64,000 nt of DNA from Streblospio benedicti (Eukaryota; Annelida; Polychaeta; Spionida; Spionidae). The DNA is taken from assembly GCA_019095985.1 (NCBI GenBank), contig CM032660.1, positions 42,880,405-42,944,404 of the forward strand. The letters are read 5' to 3'. Both the position numbers and the translations under genes were made by a program. Positions 46,261 to 56,586 of the stretch are shown here, piece after piece (position 1 is the stretch's first letter; each line of letters opens with the position of its first letter). A model generated the notes under the pieces. It was not told where the DNA came from. It made no database searches and saw only the letters and a list, made by a program, of their open reading frames with translations.

Positions 46261-49200
46261 TGACGTCAGGTCCCAGGATGTTGTCATGGTGGAGAGAAAC
46301 AGAGACAATCTCAAAGCCAAGAAGATCTGCAGTCCACTCCGAAATGACAAATCTGCCGTCTATAATATTAGAGCATCTGGAGCTGGCCATGTGAAATTAA
46401 TTGGGGGTTTAGTGTCACCTCGTCCATATTCCTCAACTCACACTGTTCGACCACTTGACACACGGCACGATTTTCATAGTGGCGATAGCGAGACATCGTC
46501 ATATTACAAGGCCATACGCGGGGTACTCTTCTGGGGTATGGCACCCCCTGGGGTCTGTAGCCCCCAGCTAACTATTTCCGTTTTGTCTTTGTATGAACTT
46601 GGTGAAACATGCGGCGGAAACAACTGTGAGTAAGAAGGTTCCACATTTTAAGATCTGTGATCAGGTAAGGGGAACCTGTTTCAATAAAAATTTAGACTAG
46701 ACCTTGGTTTTGCATATTTAGGGACGGACCATTAGACGTTGGGGGGGGGGCAATGAAATGAAAAAAATAATTTGATCACAAAGGAGCTCCGTCCCCTCCA
46801 AAAATGCTTGTCTGGCTTCTGGAGCGAGAGGTTAAAAAACGAACTGTTTTATTTTACATTAAAAATCTAAAAATAAAAAATAAAAAAAAAAATAATTTTA
46901 AAAAAGACGAGAAAAAACACAAGGAAAAAACGTTAAAAACACGAGAAAAAAACTCAACATAACGATTACGATTAAAGTTTCCTCTCGGTACGCATCATGT
47001 AAGATAGTTTTATTCTTTGAAGTTGTTAGCAACTTTCACATGTTAAACCATGAATATGGATAACAAAATACTAGATACTAAAAGGGTATTGCATGTGTTG
47101 GAGTGGGAGATAAGGAAATATCTCACCGAGTGGAGTTGTCACAGCTCGGTGGCGCCAGCGAGCGAAGGCCAGACAACTCCACGAGGTGAGATATTTCCTT
47201 TATCTCCCACTCCAACAAAAAATGCAATACTCCTATTTCTCAATGCATTACGCGTATTGATATTAACAAGTGTCCAAAACCATCACGTCAACCAACTTGT
47301 AAACAGACTATAGCTAAATCACCACCACAGAAAGCACTTACACAACATAGTTCTAGCGGGAGTAAAACGGTTTTATAGCAGGCAGTGCTGCTGGTGTTTA
47401 TTTAGCTTTGTTTTACCCAGTGTAATACTTGTAAAACTTTATGCATGCTGCGATACACATACACATTAACTCATTTACTAAAGGACCTATTTTAAACTCG
47501 CATTTTTTATAGAAAAATAATGTACAAAAAGATAGTTAATAAAATCCAAAAACATACTTCCAAAAATTAATTGTTCTATTGTTTAAGCTACCGGTAATCT
47601 GAAGTCAGCATTCAAGCTGCAAACATTGCATTCGCAATTGGTTGGGAGACAGTCGGTAAAACTATATAAAGCCTTTACATTCCTTTATAGATTTTACTTG
47701 TTGTTGTGGATCATTCCATATAAGGAGCTCCACACCTCGCAAAACGAGTTGTGCTGCTTAGAAGCATTACATTAGAAATGAGTTGTGCTGAGGGTGGATG
47801 ATAGACAGAAGAACAAATCAATCAGACGATACAGTCCGACTTTTTTAAATGGATGATATAAATTTTGACTTATTTTTCAACGAAACTGATGAAATGTTTG
47901 TTGAGAAGTGGGATAAAGATGGAGGAGAGGAAGATGCCAGTGTGAAGAATAAGGAGAGGGAAGATCATGAAGAAATTTTTAGCAAAGCAGTCTATAATGA
48001 AGAACGTGGTGAAAATATTTCAGAAGACATGACAAATTAAAATTACAGCAAATTACAGCAATCCATTACTGCATGTGTTTTTTGTTTATGTAATCAATAC
48101 TTCATCACAGCACTATTCATAGATCTACAATAATAATGTCTTTTTTGTGAAATAATGTAAACTCTATAATGTTTTCATATCGTCAAAACTTGCACAAGTA
48201 AACCAGTAAAAAAATATAGGGCAACTTCAGTACAAGCAGGTGGATTAGTAGCACGTGAAGTAAACAAACAGATAGCATTGCTGTACGTGGCTGTGGTAAA
48301 GCAGTTCGGTTTCATAGTAAATTTATGCAAATTATACTCTGCGCATTAATTTTGTCCGATCTCAGCCGTGGGAGATAGCCGTGGGAGATAAAAAAATCTC
48401 CCACTGCTATTTCATTCATGAATTTGCATGAAAGTGGGAGAAATTAGAGTATTGTATAGAAAGCATGATAGAAGGATTGCGAAGGTTCAAGCAGTACATT
48501 GTTACGTCATTTGAAAACTGTCGCCTGAACAAGTGGAGTGAGCTTTCTATATCTATTTTTTTCCTTCTTTTTGCTTTCCAGATCCCATCGCCCTCCCATA
48601 TCTCTGAACGAAAAACTACCATGTGAAATATATCTAAACATAATTTGAACATAAAGTCAATTTTCTTGCAATTATATATGTTTGCCAGCTTGTTCCAGCG
48701 TTTATACTAAGGTAGAATTTTGGAGAAATGGCAATTACATAGGACTAATTTTACAGATTTGATATTCTGTCTATATACTTTTAAGTGACAAATAAAGAAT
48801 ACTTATTTTAAGAATTCTAAATGCTTAATTATAGCTATACAACCAAATATTGACTATAAGATAAAAATTGAGAAAGTAGCCTTCACAAAAAAACAAATTC
48901 ACAACTTATCTTCTCAATATTTAACTATTTAATCAAAGTTATTTTAAAAAAGTATTGATGAATTGTTGTTTTAAAAATTCTACTTTACATAATGACAATG
49001 GCAAACCAAATATCAATAATCTGTGCTAAAATTTCCTATCTTTTAAAAAATACCTCATTTTGATAATCATTATTATTCTTATTGTGTTTGTATTTGTTTT
49101 TTTTTTATATGCCTTTTATCCAAAATATGAAAATATATACAGAATTCTGTATATATTTTCTATTTTCAATAAAAAAGCATATCAAAAGAAATGCAAACAC

Positions 49201-50604
49201 CAACACAATATGGCATATGCTAACTACCTTAGAAACATGAATAAAGTGCTTAGGAATTATTATTCTTATCTAAAGAACAATTTCAATTTACAGTGCAAGA
49301 GCGCAGGATAAAGAAACTGTTGGCGAGACCAGCAATAGTGGAAATGTTCAGGCGCTGGGAGGAGTCCGAGCGTGAGCTGGCGATGGAATGGAAGATGCAA
49401 TGGCTGCTGGAGACCATCCCATCCCCTCCCCATGGAGGGAGAGGGCCATCAGCGCCACCTACCCTACTGTACAGATGATGGCAGGTAACACAGCCTTCTC
49501 ACTTTTCCAGAGTATTTGGCTAATACACTATTAATTGTCTTCGTCCATCCGTCCAAATGACCATCCATCTGGTTTGTTAACCCCTCTACAGGCTGCATTG
49601 TTAGAGCTAGGGGTACCAAATTTGGCCTGTAGATGATAAATGTGTATTGAATGTAAATGCAGGAGGTTTATTGTCAACTAACCACACTCAGTTGACTTTT
49701 TATACTATGTATTTTTATTATGTTGGATTGGGCGTCAATTCGCATGGTTGCTAAGGAGTAGAGAAAGGCAGTATTGTTTCCAAAAAGGATGTGAATGACT
49801 TGGTGTGAATGTTAAGTCGCTCAAGCACAATACCAGTGAATTGACTGGAAGTAACTACATTTTCATTTTGATAGAAAGATGCCATTTAGGGCATTTTTTT
49901 CAACCATTTAGGGATGAGTTGCAGATGATGGCAACTTTCTTACAGGTTTGTGTTGAGTGAAGGGGTTCATTCTGATTTTATCAAGTGGGCTCTTATTGTG
50001 GTCTTTAGAAATTTAGTGTTCTTGTGGATTTTGTCATGTGGTGTTCCTTAGTTTGTTTCTAACAATACGTTACGGGTTTTATTGATACTATAGAGTCATA
50101 CATACCTTTTCAAAGTTTATTTCCTATGCGTATTCATAATTGAATGGATATGGACTCATTTATATAATGCAGTATGCAACTTTTCAGGGATGAGTTTGCT
50201 CAACACTGGCAGATCCAGATTTTCCAAAAGGTTTTGTGCTGCCGGTGGATTTTATAGATTTCATGCATACAAGCTTGCAAAAATCCCTTGAAAGAGACTT
50301 TTTTCATGGGGACCATGGGACCAAGACTCAAACTCGACTTTCTGGTCACAGTTCCAAACCCCTATCCAGTCAGCAACTGACATTGTAACTGGCAATTTAT
50401 ATGCAAGTCAAAATTAGAATGTTACTATCAAGTGTCATCTTTATTTCTGCTTTAATTAGATTATTTCTAATTTCAGGTGATGCACCAATGGAAGCCTCAT
50501 CACAGATCAACATCACTGATGAACAACCAATCATAACAACAGAAAATAAGGTCAAATTTCGGGGATTCAAAAATGTGATGAAGCGATTGTTCAGGAGAAA
50601 ATAA
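46174..50604 (+). CDS. Candidate three-exon gene, unidentified product
   Basis: Exon A (46174-46625) lies between TTTTTCCTCACAG and a strong GTGAGTAAG donor. Exon B (49294-49484) lies between TTTCAATTTACAG and GTAACA. Exon C starts at 50477 after TTTCTAATTTCAG. An ORF starting MVERNRDN at 46286 leaves exon A in phase 1 and enters exon B in the matching phase, giving about 174 residues ending in a Pro-rich stretch and LLYR-stop at 49478. Exon B is charged and helical (RRIKKLL, RRWEESERELAMEW). A second donor inside exon B at 49371 (C, then GTGAGC) would instead join exon C in frame and end FKNVMKRLFRRK-stop at 50604, where the stop overlaps an AATAAA (50600-50605). No family is recognised. Support is splice signals and phase agreement only. 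Confidence 0.35.
46741..46970. repeat. Low-complexity G-run and A-rich DNA
   Basis: A run of G near 46741 is followed by about 150 bp of A-rich simple sequence. No coding signal. Confidence 0.6.
47084..47232. mobile_element. Hairpin MITE with long inverted arms
   Basis: Arms of about 50-55 bp (GTTGGAGTGGGAGATAAGG on the left, its complement on the right, continuing through AAATATCTCACC and GTGGAGTTGTC) flank a GC-rich loop of about 30 bp. There are only a few mismatches and one-base gaps. Confidence 0.8.
47849..48040 (+). CDS. Short acidic ORF, unidentified
   Basis: 63 codons starting MDDINFDLFF, rich in Glu and Asp, ending SEDMTN-stop. No flanking splice signals of note. It lies between the hairpin at 47084-47232 and a GTGGGAGAT hairpin at about 48380, so it could be a relic of a DNA transposon whose ends share the GTGGGAGATA word. 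It could equally be chance. Confidence 0.2.
   Translation: MDDINFDLFFNETDEMFVEKWDKDGGEEDASVKNKEREDHEEIFSKAVYNEERGENISEDMTN
48372..48403. repeat. GTGGGAGAT stem-loop
   Basis: GTGGGAGATA is repeated, and the second copy is inverted as ATCTCCCAC after a short A run. The word is shared with the hairpin at 47084-47232. Confidence 0.6.
48447..49293. other. No gene seen
   Basis: AT-rich DNA before exon B of the candidate gene. Confidence 0.4.
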
Positions 50605-50999
50605 AGAGTCAAATCCTGCATAATCCGATCCCCAGTTCCCCACTGAGGGTCGCGACCTGCGTTCCGGCCCAAGACAGGCCAAGGCAGACAACAAAAAAAA
50701 AAAATGAAAATTGGAAAAAAAAAACTTTTAACAATTCCATTCCATTTGGGTTCATTATTACTATTTTAAAGTGTAAAATATATTGGAGTACAGTTAAATT
50801 TAATTTTATTTTATTATTACTAATGAATTGATTGAGACATGAGATAACATAATTCAATTATTTTGGTCATTGTTTCATTGGGCCATATATTTATCACCTT
50901 TTAATTGCTCTAATATAATATATTCTTTCTTTCATTCCTCAAATAGATAATTGAAACAAAATTGATTGGTTTATTTCTATTTTATATTCTTTACTATGA

Positions 51000-51230
51000 T
51001 TTGATATGCTTATTTGAATTAGCTTGAACACTGATTTGATTTTGTTGATCTTGATATGTTTCTCTCTATGAATTGATTTGATTTTGTAAATATTGAGTAT
51101 GCTTCACTATGATATGATTTGATTATTTCTATTATTTGATTTGATTCTTTCTATTTTATATGATTTTGATTTGATTTGATTATTTCCAAGTTGATATACT
51201 TGTGATGTGATTTTTGATATGCTTATTTGT
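51000..51230. repeat. TTGAT-rich minisatellite flanking the foldback element (left)
   Basis: Repeated TGATTTGATT and GATATGCTT words. The same sequence, in the same orientation (TTTTGTTGATCTTGATATG), resumes at about 55630-55740 on the other side of the foldback element. Confidence 0.7.
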
Positions 51231-51752
51231 ATAGGACTTAATCAGACAAAATAGGCCTTTTTCTGCAAGTCATGATGCAAAGCTTTCCTTTGGCAGGTAA
51301 GTACCTTAGGGCAATAGAAAATGATTTGTCCACGGACACAAGTGAGATCACCCCCCGTATCCAAATTACGCGCGTTTTCCAAAATGGCCGCCGGGCATAT
51401 CGTAAAAAATTATGTTTTTTTATTTTTTAAGCTACATTGATGTGTAATACATGAAATTTGGGGTTAACAGGGTCACTGATTCCATTTCCAGTATTATTTT
51501 AATGATTTGACCTTATCTTGACCTTCAAATCCAAGATGGCTGCCCCTTACCCTATGTAGTTTACATTTTTTATTTTTGAACCTACATCGATGTGTAATAC
51601 CTGGGCTTTAGGGGTTAGAGGGGTCACTGATTCCATTTTCAGCACCATTTTAATGATTTGACCTCATCTTGACCTCCAAATCAAGATGGCTGTCACTTAC
51701 GACATGAAGTTTACATTTTTTTATTTTTAAACCTACATCGATGTGTGTGTCA

Positions 51753-53100
51753 GGTAAACTGTTCCAAATTAAGATGACGGGCTGGGAGAAGTTTCCTCTG
51801 ATATTTAGCCGAATCTGTCTTTGTGGAGCTTCAGAGAGTTACCCCGCAAGTTGTTTTCTAAGAGTATGAGGGTTGGCTGTTGGACATCACAGAAGCTGTG
51901 GAGGTATTTGAATACCTCGATCATGTCACCTCTCTTGTGTCGATGCTCTACTTCAGAATCTTTAGTCTTTCAGAGTTGGTTTTGTTGTACAGGTGGGATA
52001 GAAGATTTGCGGCTCCGCTGTAATGCCTCGATATCACTGCACAGTATTTTCAGGTGTTACCAGATGCAGGGTCCATATTCCAGGATGGGTCTCACCAGAC
52101 TCTTCTACAGCTGGACAAAGGTTTATTTCATCAGATAGTCAAAGGACTTGTGGATGACTCCACCACGTGGTATTTGAATGCTAGCCTGTTGTCCATCACC
52201 ACCCCAAGATCCTTGTCTGCTTCATTGATATGAGACTTGCAGGTCTTAATTGCCTTCATCAGTGCTGCTTCGTGTGTACAGTTTGTTATCTTGGCAGGTC
52301 ATTAATGAACAGGACGAACATTATCAGCCCAACAACGGACTCTTGTAAACACCACTATTCACATGCACCTTGTGTGATTGGGTGCCATTGATGACGATGT
52401 TCTGTTGTCTGACTGTGAGGAAATTTTTCAGCCACTTGAAGACTTTGCCTCTGACGGTGAAAGCATGTATTTTAGCCAGGAGACGACAGTGTGGGGCAGA
52501 GTCAGATGCCATTTGACAGTCCATGCATATAATGTTCACACTGCTGCCATCATCCAGGATACTTGTCCACTATCCATGACCTCAGGCAGTTATGTGATCA
52601 CAACTGACCCCATGTTCTTCTTTTCCGATCAAAGCAGTTTGTTGTTGATTTGCAGTTGTTTCATCATCTGGCTCGAACCTCCATGACTTTACATTTGCAT
52701 GATCACTGGCCTATAAGCTTGCTCTCATTTTACTGCCCTTCTTTTGAATTTCTTCCACTGTGGGAGTTGTTCTGTATCAAGGAAAGCCGGAGCAGAAGGG
52801 CTTGCAAGATCTTCTGCTGCTTGAGACAAGACACATGATGGCATGCCCGTCTGGACCTGATGCCTTTCCAGTGTGGAGGCTGTTTAGATGGTGATGAGGA
52901 AGTCTGCTCTGGTGGGCGGGGGAGGGGCCATCATCCTTTCTCGTCAAGATGCATTAAAAGAACTGGTTTAACTCATCGGCCTTTTCAGAAAGTGACATCT
53001 TCTAAACAATGTGTCTCACAAGAGCATTTACCACCTACAGTATCATCCAGGAAATATCATTCTTTGAGGGTCTACTACCAAGTATTAGCCTAGATGGAAA
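51753..53100 (-). mobile_element. CR1/Jockey-type LINE ORF2 fragment
   Basis: On the minus strand, pieces of LINE reverse transcriptase appear in 5'-to-3' order: GKASGPDGHA near 52850, KKGSKM near 52745, then 52324-52539 with ASDSAPHCRLLAKIHAF, KWLKNFLTVRQQ and VHVNSGV, and a C-terminal RHKRGDMIEVFKYL-like block near 51900-51960. Stops and frame changes interrupt it. It lies between the arms of the foldback element. Confidence 0.7.
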
Positions 53101-54117
53101 ATGACCATGATGATCCTTCTAAATGGGAGTGGGAAAGGAAATGATATTACTGCCCTAGAATGAACGATATAAAGGCTGCACCACAGTGTGTGATTAATGT
53201 CATACCCTGCAATTTCACAACCCATTGTCATTTGAAGAAATGTAGCTTCCAGTTGTACAATCTGTACATCAACATGTGGCTTTTGCCAATTAACAAACTG
53301 TCACAACCAATGCAACAATTAGAATGATTTGAAAGATGTAAAGAAAGAACCACTGGATGTTCCCAAGCATTGGGAAACCTAGATTCTTTAGCCACTCAAT
53401 GTAGGAGGCTTATGGCTTTCCCCCAGGGAAATCATATTCAAATATTATCTGTTATATATTCATATGTACATTTATCGGTATATATATCTGTTGTTTGCAA
53501 CATTCTTGGGTTTAGAATAAATGTTGTTACTGTAATAATCTTTGTGCATAACTCTCATGATGAATCAGGTATAAAAGCTGAGATTCCATTACCATTCAAA
53601 TTATGTTTACCAGTATATATGTTATCATATTTCAATGCTAAATGGAATCACCGTGGATTTATGACCCGTTCAGGTTAAATCAGTAAATATAATACAGTGC
53701 AGTTGCAACCTTTGTAACCCCTGAAAAGCTAAAAATACATGTATTACTTCCTATTGCTTAGAAATAAAATTATAAAATTTTCAAGATAAAGTAGCAGCAA
53801 TCTTGGATTTGAAGGTCAAAATAAGGTCAAATAACTAAAATTTCATGCTGAAATGGAATCAGACACCTTCAAACCCAAAGAAGCCCAAAATACAATTTGA
53901 CCCGTGTAGGCTCAAAAGTATGTAATATGTAAACTACAAACATAAGCAAGCAGCCATCTTGGATTTTTTAGCAGTCTTGGATTTGAAGGTCAAGATAAGG
54001 TCAAATAACTAAAATGATGAATGTATGGAATCAGTGACACCTTTAAACCCCTAAAGCCCAGGTATTACACATTTCTGATGTAGGTTCAAAAAGTTTAATA
54101 TGTAAACTACATGGTTA
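52948..54117. repeat. Tandem duplication inside the foldback element, copy 1
   Basis: About 1.17 kb starting GATGCATTAAAAGAACTGG. It repeats immediately as 54119-55286. It includes a piece of LINE, non-coding DNA and the start of the CAAGATGGC-type units. Confidence 0.85.
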
Positions 54118-54118
54118 A

Positions 54119-55286
54119 GATGCATTAAAAGAACTGGTTTAACTTTTTGGCCTTTTCATTTGACATCTTCTAAACAATGTGTTCACAAGAGCATTTACCA
54201 CCTACAGTATCATCCAGGAAATATCATTCTTTTGAGGGTTTACTACCAAACATTAGCCTAGATGGAAAATGACCATGATGATCCTTTTTGAATGGGACAT
54301 TTTAAGGAAATGATATTACTGCCCTCAGAATGAACGATTATAAAGGCTTGTCACCACAGTGTGTGATTAATGTCATACCCTGCAATTTCACAACCCATTG
54401 TCATTTGAAGAAATGTAACTTCAGTTGTACAATCTGTACATCAACATGTGGCTTTTTGCCAATTAACAAACTGTTACAACTAATGCAACAATTAGAATGA
54501 TTTGAAAGATATAAAGAAAGAACCACTGGATGTTCCCAAGCATTGGATCAAGCTGTCAATTCTCTTATGCCAACCAATGTAGGAGGCTTATGGCTTTCCC
54601 CATGGAAATCATATTCAAATATTATCTGTTATATATTATATGTACATTTATCGGTATATATATATCCTGTTGTTTGCAACATTCTTGGGTTTAGAATAAA
54701 TGTTGTTACTGTAATAATCTTTGTGCATAACTCTCATGATGAAAGGTATGGAGAAGCTGAGATTCCATTACCATTCAAATTATGTTTACCAGTATATATG
54801 TTATCATATTTCAATGCTAAATGGAATCACCGTGGATTTATGAGTTAAGATCAGGTTAAATCAGTAAAAATAATACAGTGCAGTTGCAACCCGTAACCCT
54901 GAAAAGCTAAAAATACATGTATTACACACTAACATTGCTTAGAAATAAAATACATAAAATTTTCACGATAAAGTAGCAGCAATCTTGGATTTGAAGGTCA
55001 AGAATAAGGTCAAATAACTAAAATGATGCTGAAAATGGAATCAGTGACACCTTCAAACCCTAAAGAAGCCCAGGTATTACACATTGATGTAGGCTCAAAA
55101 AGTAAAATATGTAAACTACACATGGTAAGTGGCAGCCATCTTGGATTTTAGTAGCAATCCTGGATTTGAAGGTCAAGATAAGGTCAAATAACTAAAATGA
55201 TGCTGAAAATGGAATCAGTGACACCTTTAAACCCTAAAGCCCAGGTATTACACATTGATGTAGGTTCAAAAGTAAAATATGTAAAC
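54119..55286. repeat. Tandem duplication inside the foldback element, copy 2
   Basis: Direct copy of 52948-54117 with many single-base gaps and a few substitutions. Confidence 0.85.
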
Positions 55287-55602
55287 TACACATGGTAAGT
55301 GGCAGCCATCTTGGATTTGAAGGTCAAGATAAGGTCAAATCATTAAAATAATGCTAGAAATGGATTCAGTGACCCTGTTAACCCCAAATTTCATGTATTA
55401 CACATCAATGTAGCTTAAAAAGTAAAAAACATAATTTTTTACGTTATGCCCGGCGGCCATTTTGAAAAATCGCGCGTAATTTGGATACGGGGGTTGATCT
55501 CACTTGTGTCCGTGGACAAATATTTTTCTATTGTCCTAAGGTACTTCCCTGCCAAAGAAAAGCTTTGCATCATGACTTGCAGAAAAAAGTTGATTAAGTC
55601 CT

Positions 55603-56376
55603 CTACTATTTGAATAATATGCTTTAACATTATGATTTGATTTGATTTTGTTGATCTTGATATGCTTCATTAAGATTTGATTTGATATTTTAAATGTTGA
55701 TTATACTTCATACTGATATGATTTGATTATTTTATCTTATCATTATTTAGGCATGTACACATTCCACAATTGCGTGACAATCTGATCGACCTTAATTATT
55801 GCACTTCTGTTTGAAAGTTTTTAAACTGCAAACACCTGCGAACATTCAAGAAAGAATAGTGAGACGCTAAAAAAGAAAAGAAAAATTGTTGCCTTGAACC
55901 ATAAAATCCTTTATTTTTAGTTTTGAATCACTCCAATGCATTCAATGCGCGCCCGTGCAAAATTTAATTACTCCTCTGTGTGTTAGCAGCTTCTGTAGAA
56001 CATCAAAATCACAACGTTCTCTTACAAGGTGAAGGTCTATCACATTGTTTGACAGTACAACATTACATTTGATAAAATATCTTGTGATAAGTCTATATTG
56101 AAACGTGAGGGTTGGAAAAATGGGACTGTGCAAAGTAAGCATACTTCAGGTTCAAAAACTTACCATTCATAATCTTGCATTGTAGGATCTCTAGGATGAA
56201 TAATCAGCACTGGATCTAAGACTAAAGTATAATCACAACAAACATTGACATTTCAATTTGATCAGTGACCGGCAGACAGTCACTCAGTATTTAGACATTT
56301 ACATAAAAAATATTGGTGCTTTAAGATATTTTATCCTATTGAGTAGCTTATAGATTTACTACAGACGCAAATAAAC
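55603..56376. other. Intergenic DNA and probable ACOX3-like promoter region
   Basis: A continued TTGAT-rich stretch, then AT-rich DNA up to the start codon at 56377. No TATA box or other core element is convincing. Confidence 0.35.
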
Positions 56377-56586
56377 ATGGCTACATTAGCTGACAAGTAC
56401 AAAAATGCAAAATTAAGCCAGGACAACAACACTGCTGCAGATGGGGAAGAGCAAGAGGAGGTCAGTTTGGATAGCATCCTGAAGGATTTCCCTCATGGCC
56501 CCCTCACTCCATACAGGAACAGGGCCAGCTTTGATTGGAGGAAGATGAGGATCCTTGTAGAGGGGGAGGACATAATCCGATTTAGG
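56377..56586 (+). CDS. ACOX3: ACOX3-like exon 1
   Basis: 70 codons from [12 protein letters not shown] to IIRFR, donor GTGAGT, phase 0. The acidic, Gln-rich leader before [10 protein letters not shown] is probably unstructured. Confidence 0.88.

Larger units (their letters stand above)
51233..55602. mobile_element. 4.4-kb foldback element with inverted arms over 500 bp
   Basis: The left end AGGACTTAATC and the right end GATTAAGTCCT are inverted copies. Inverted similarity continues inward through CTGCAAGTCATGATGCAAAG, CGTGTCCACGG-type and AAAATGGCCGCCGGGCAT words to about 51750 on the left and about 55070 on the right. The arms contain 150-170-bp units, each with a CAAGATGGCTGCC-like core. 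The right side holds more units than the left. No transposase is seen. The inside carries LINE sequence and a 1.17-kb tandem duplication. The class of the element is unknown. Confidence 0.75.
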
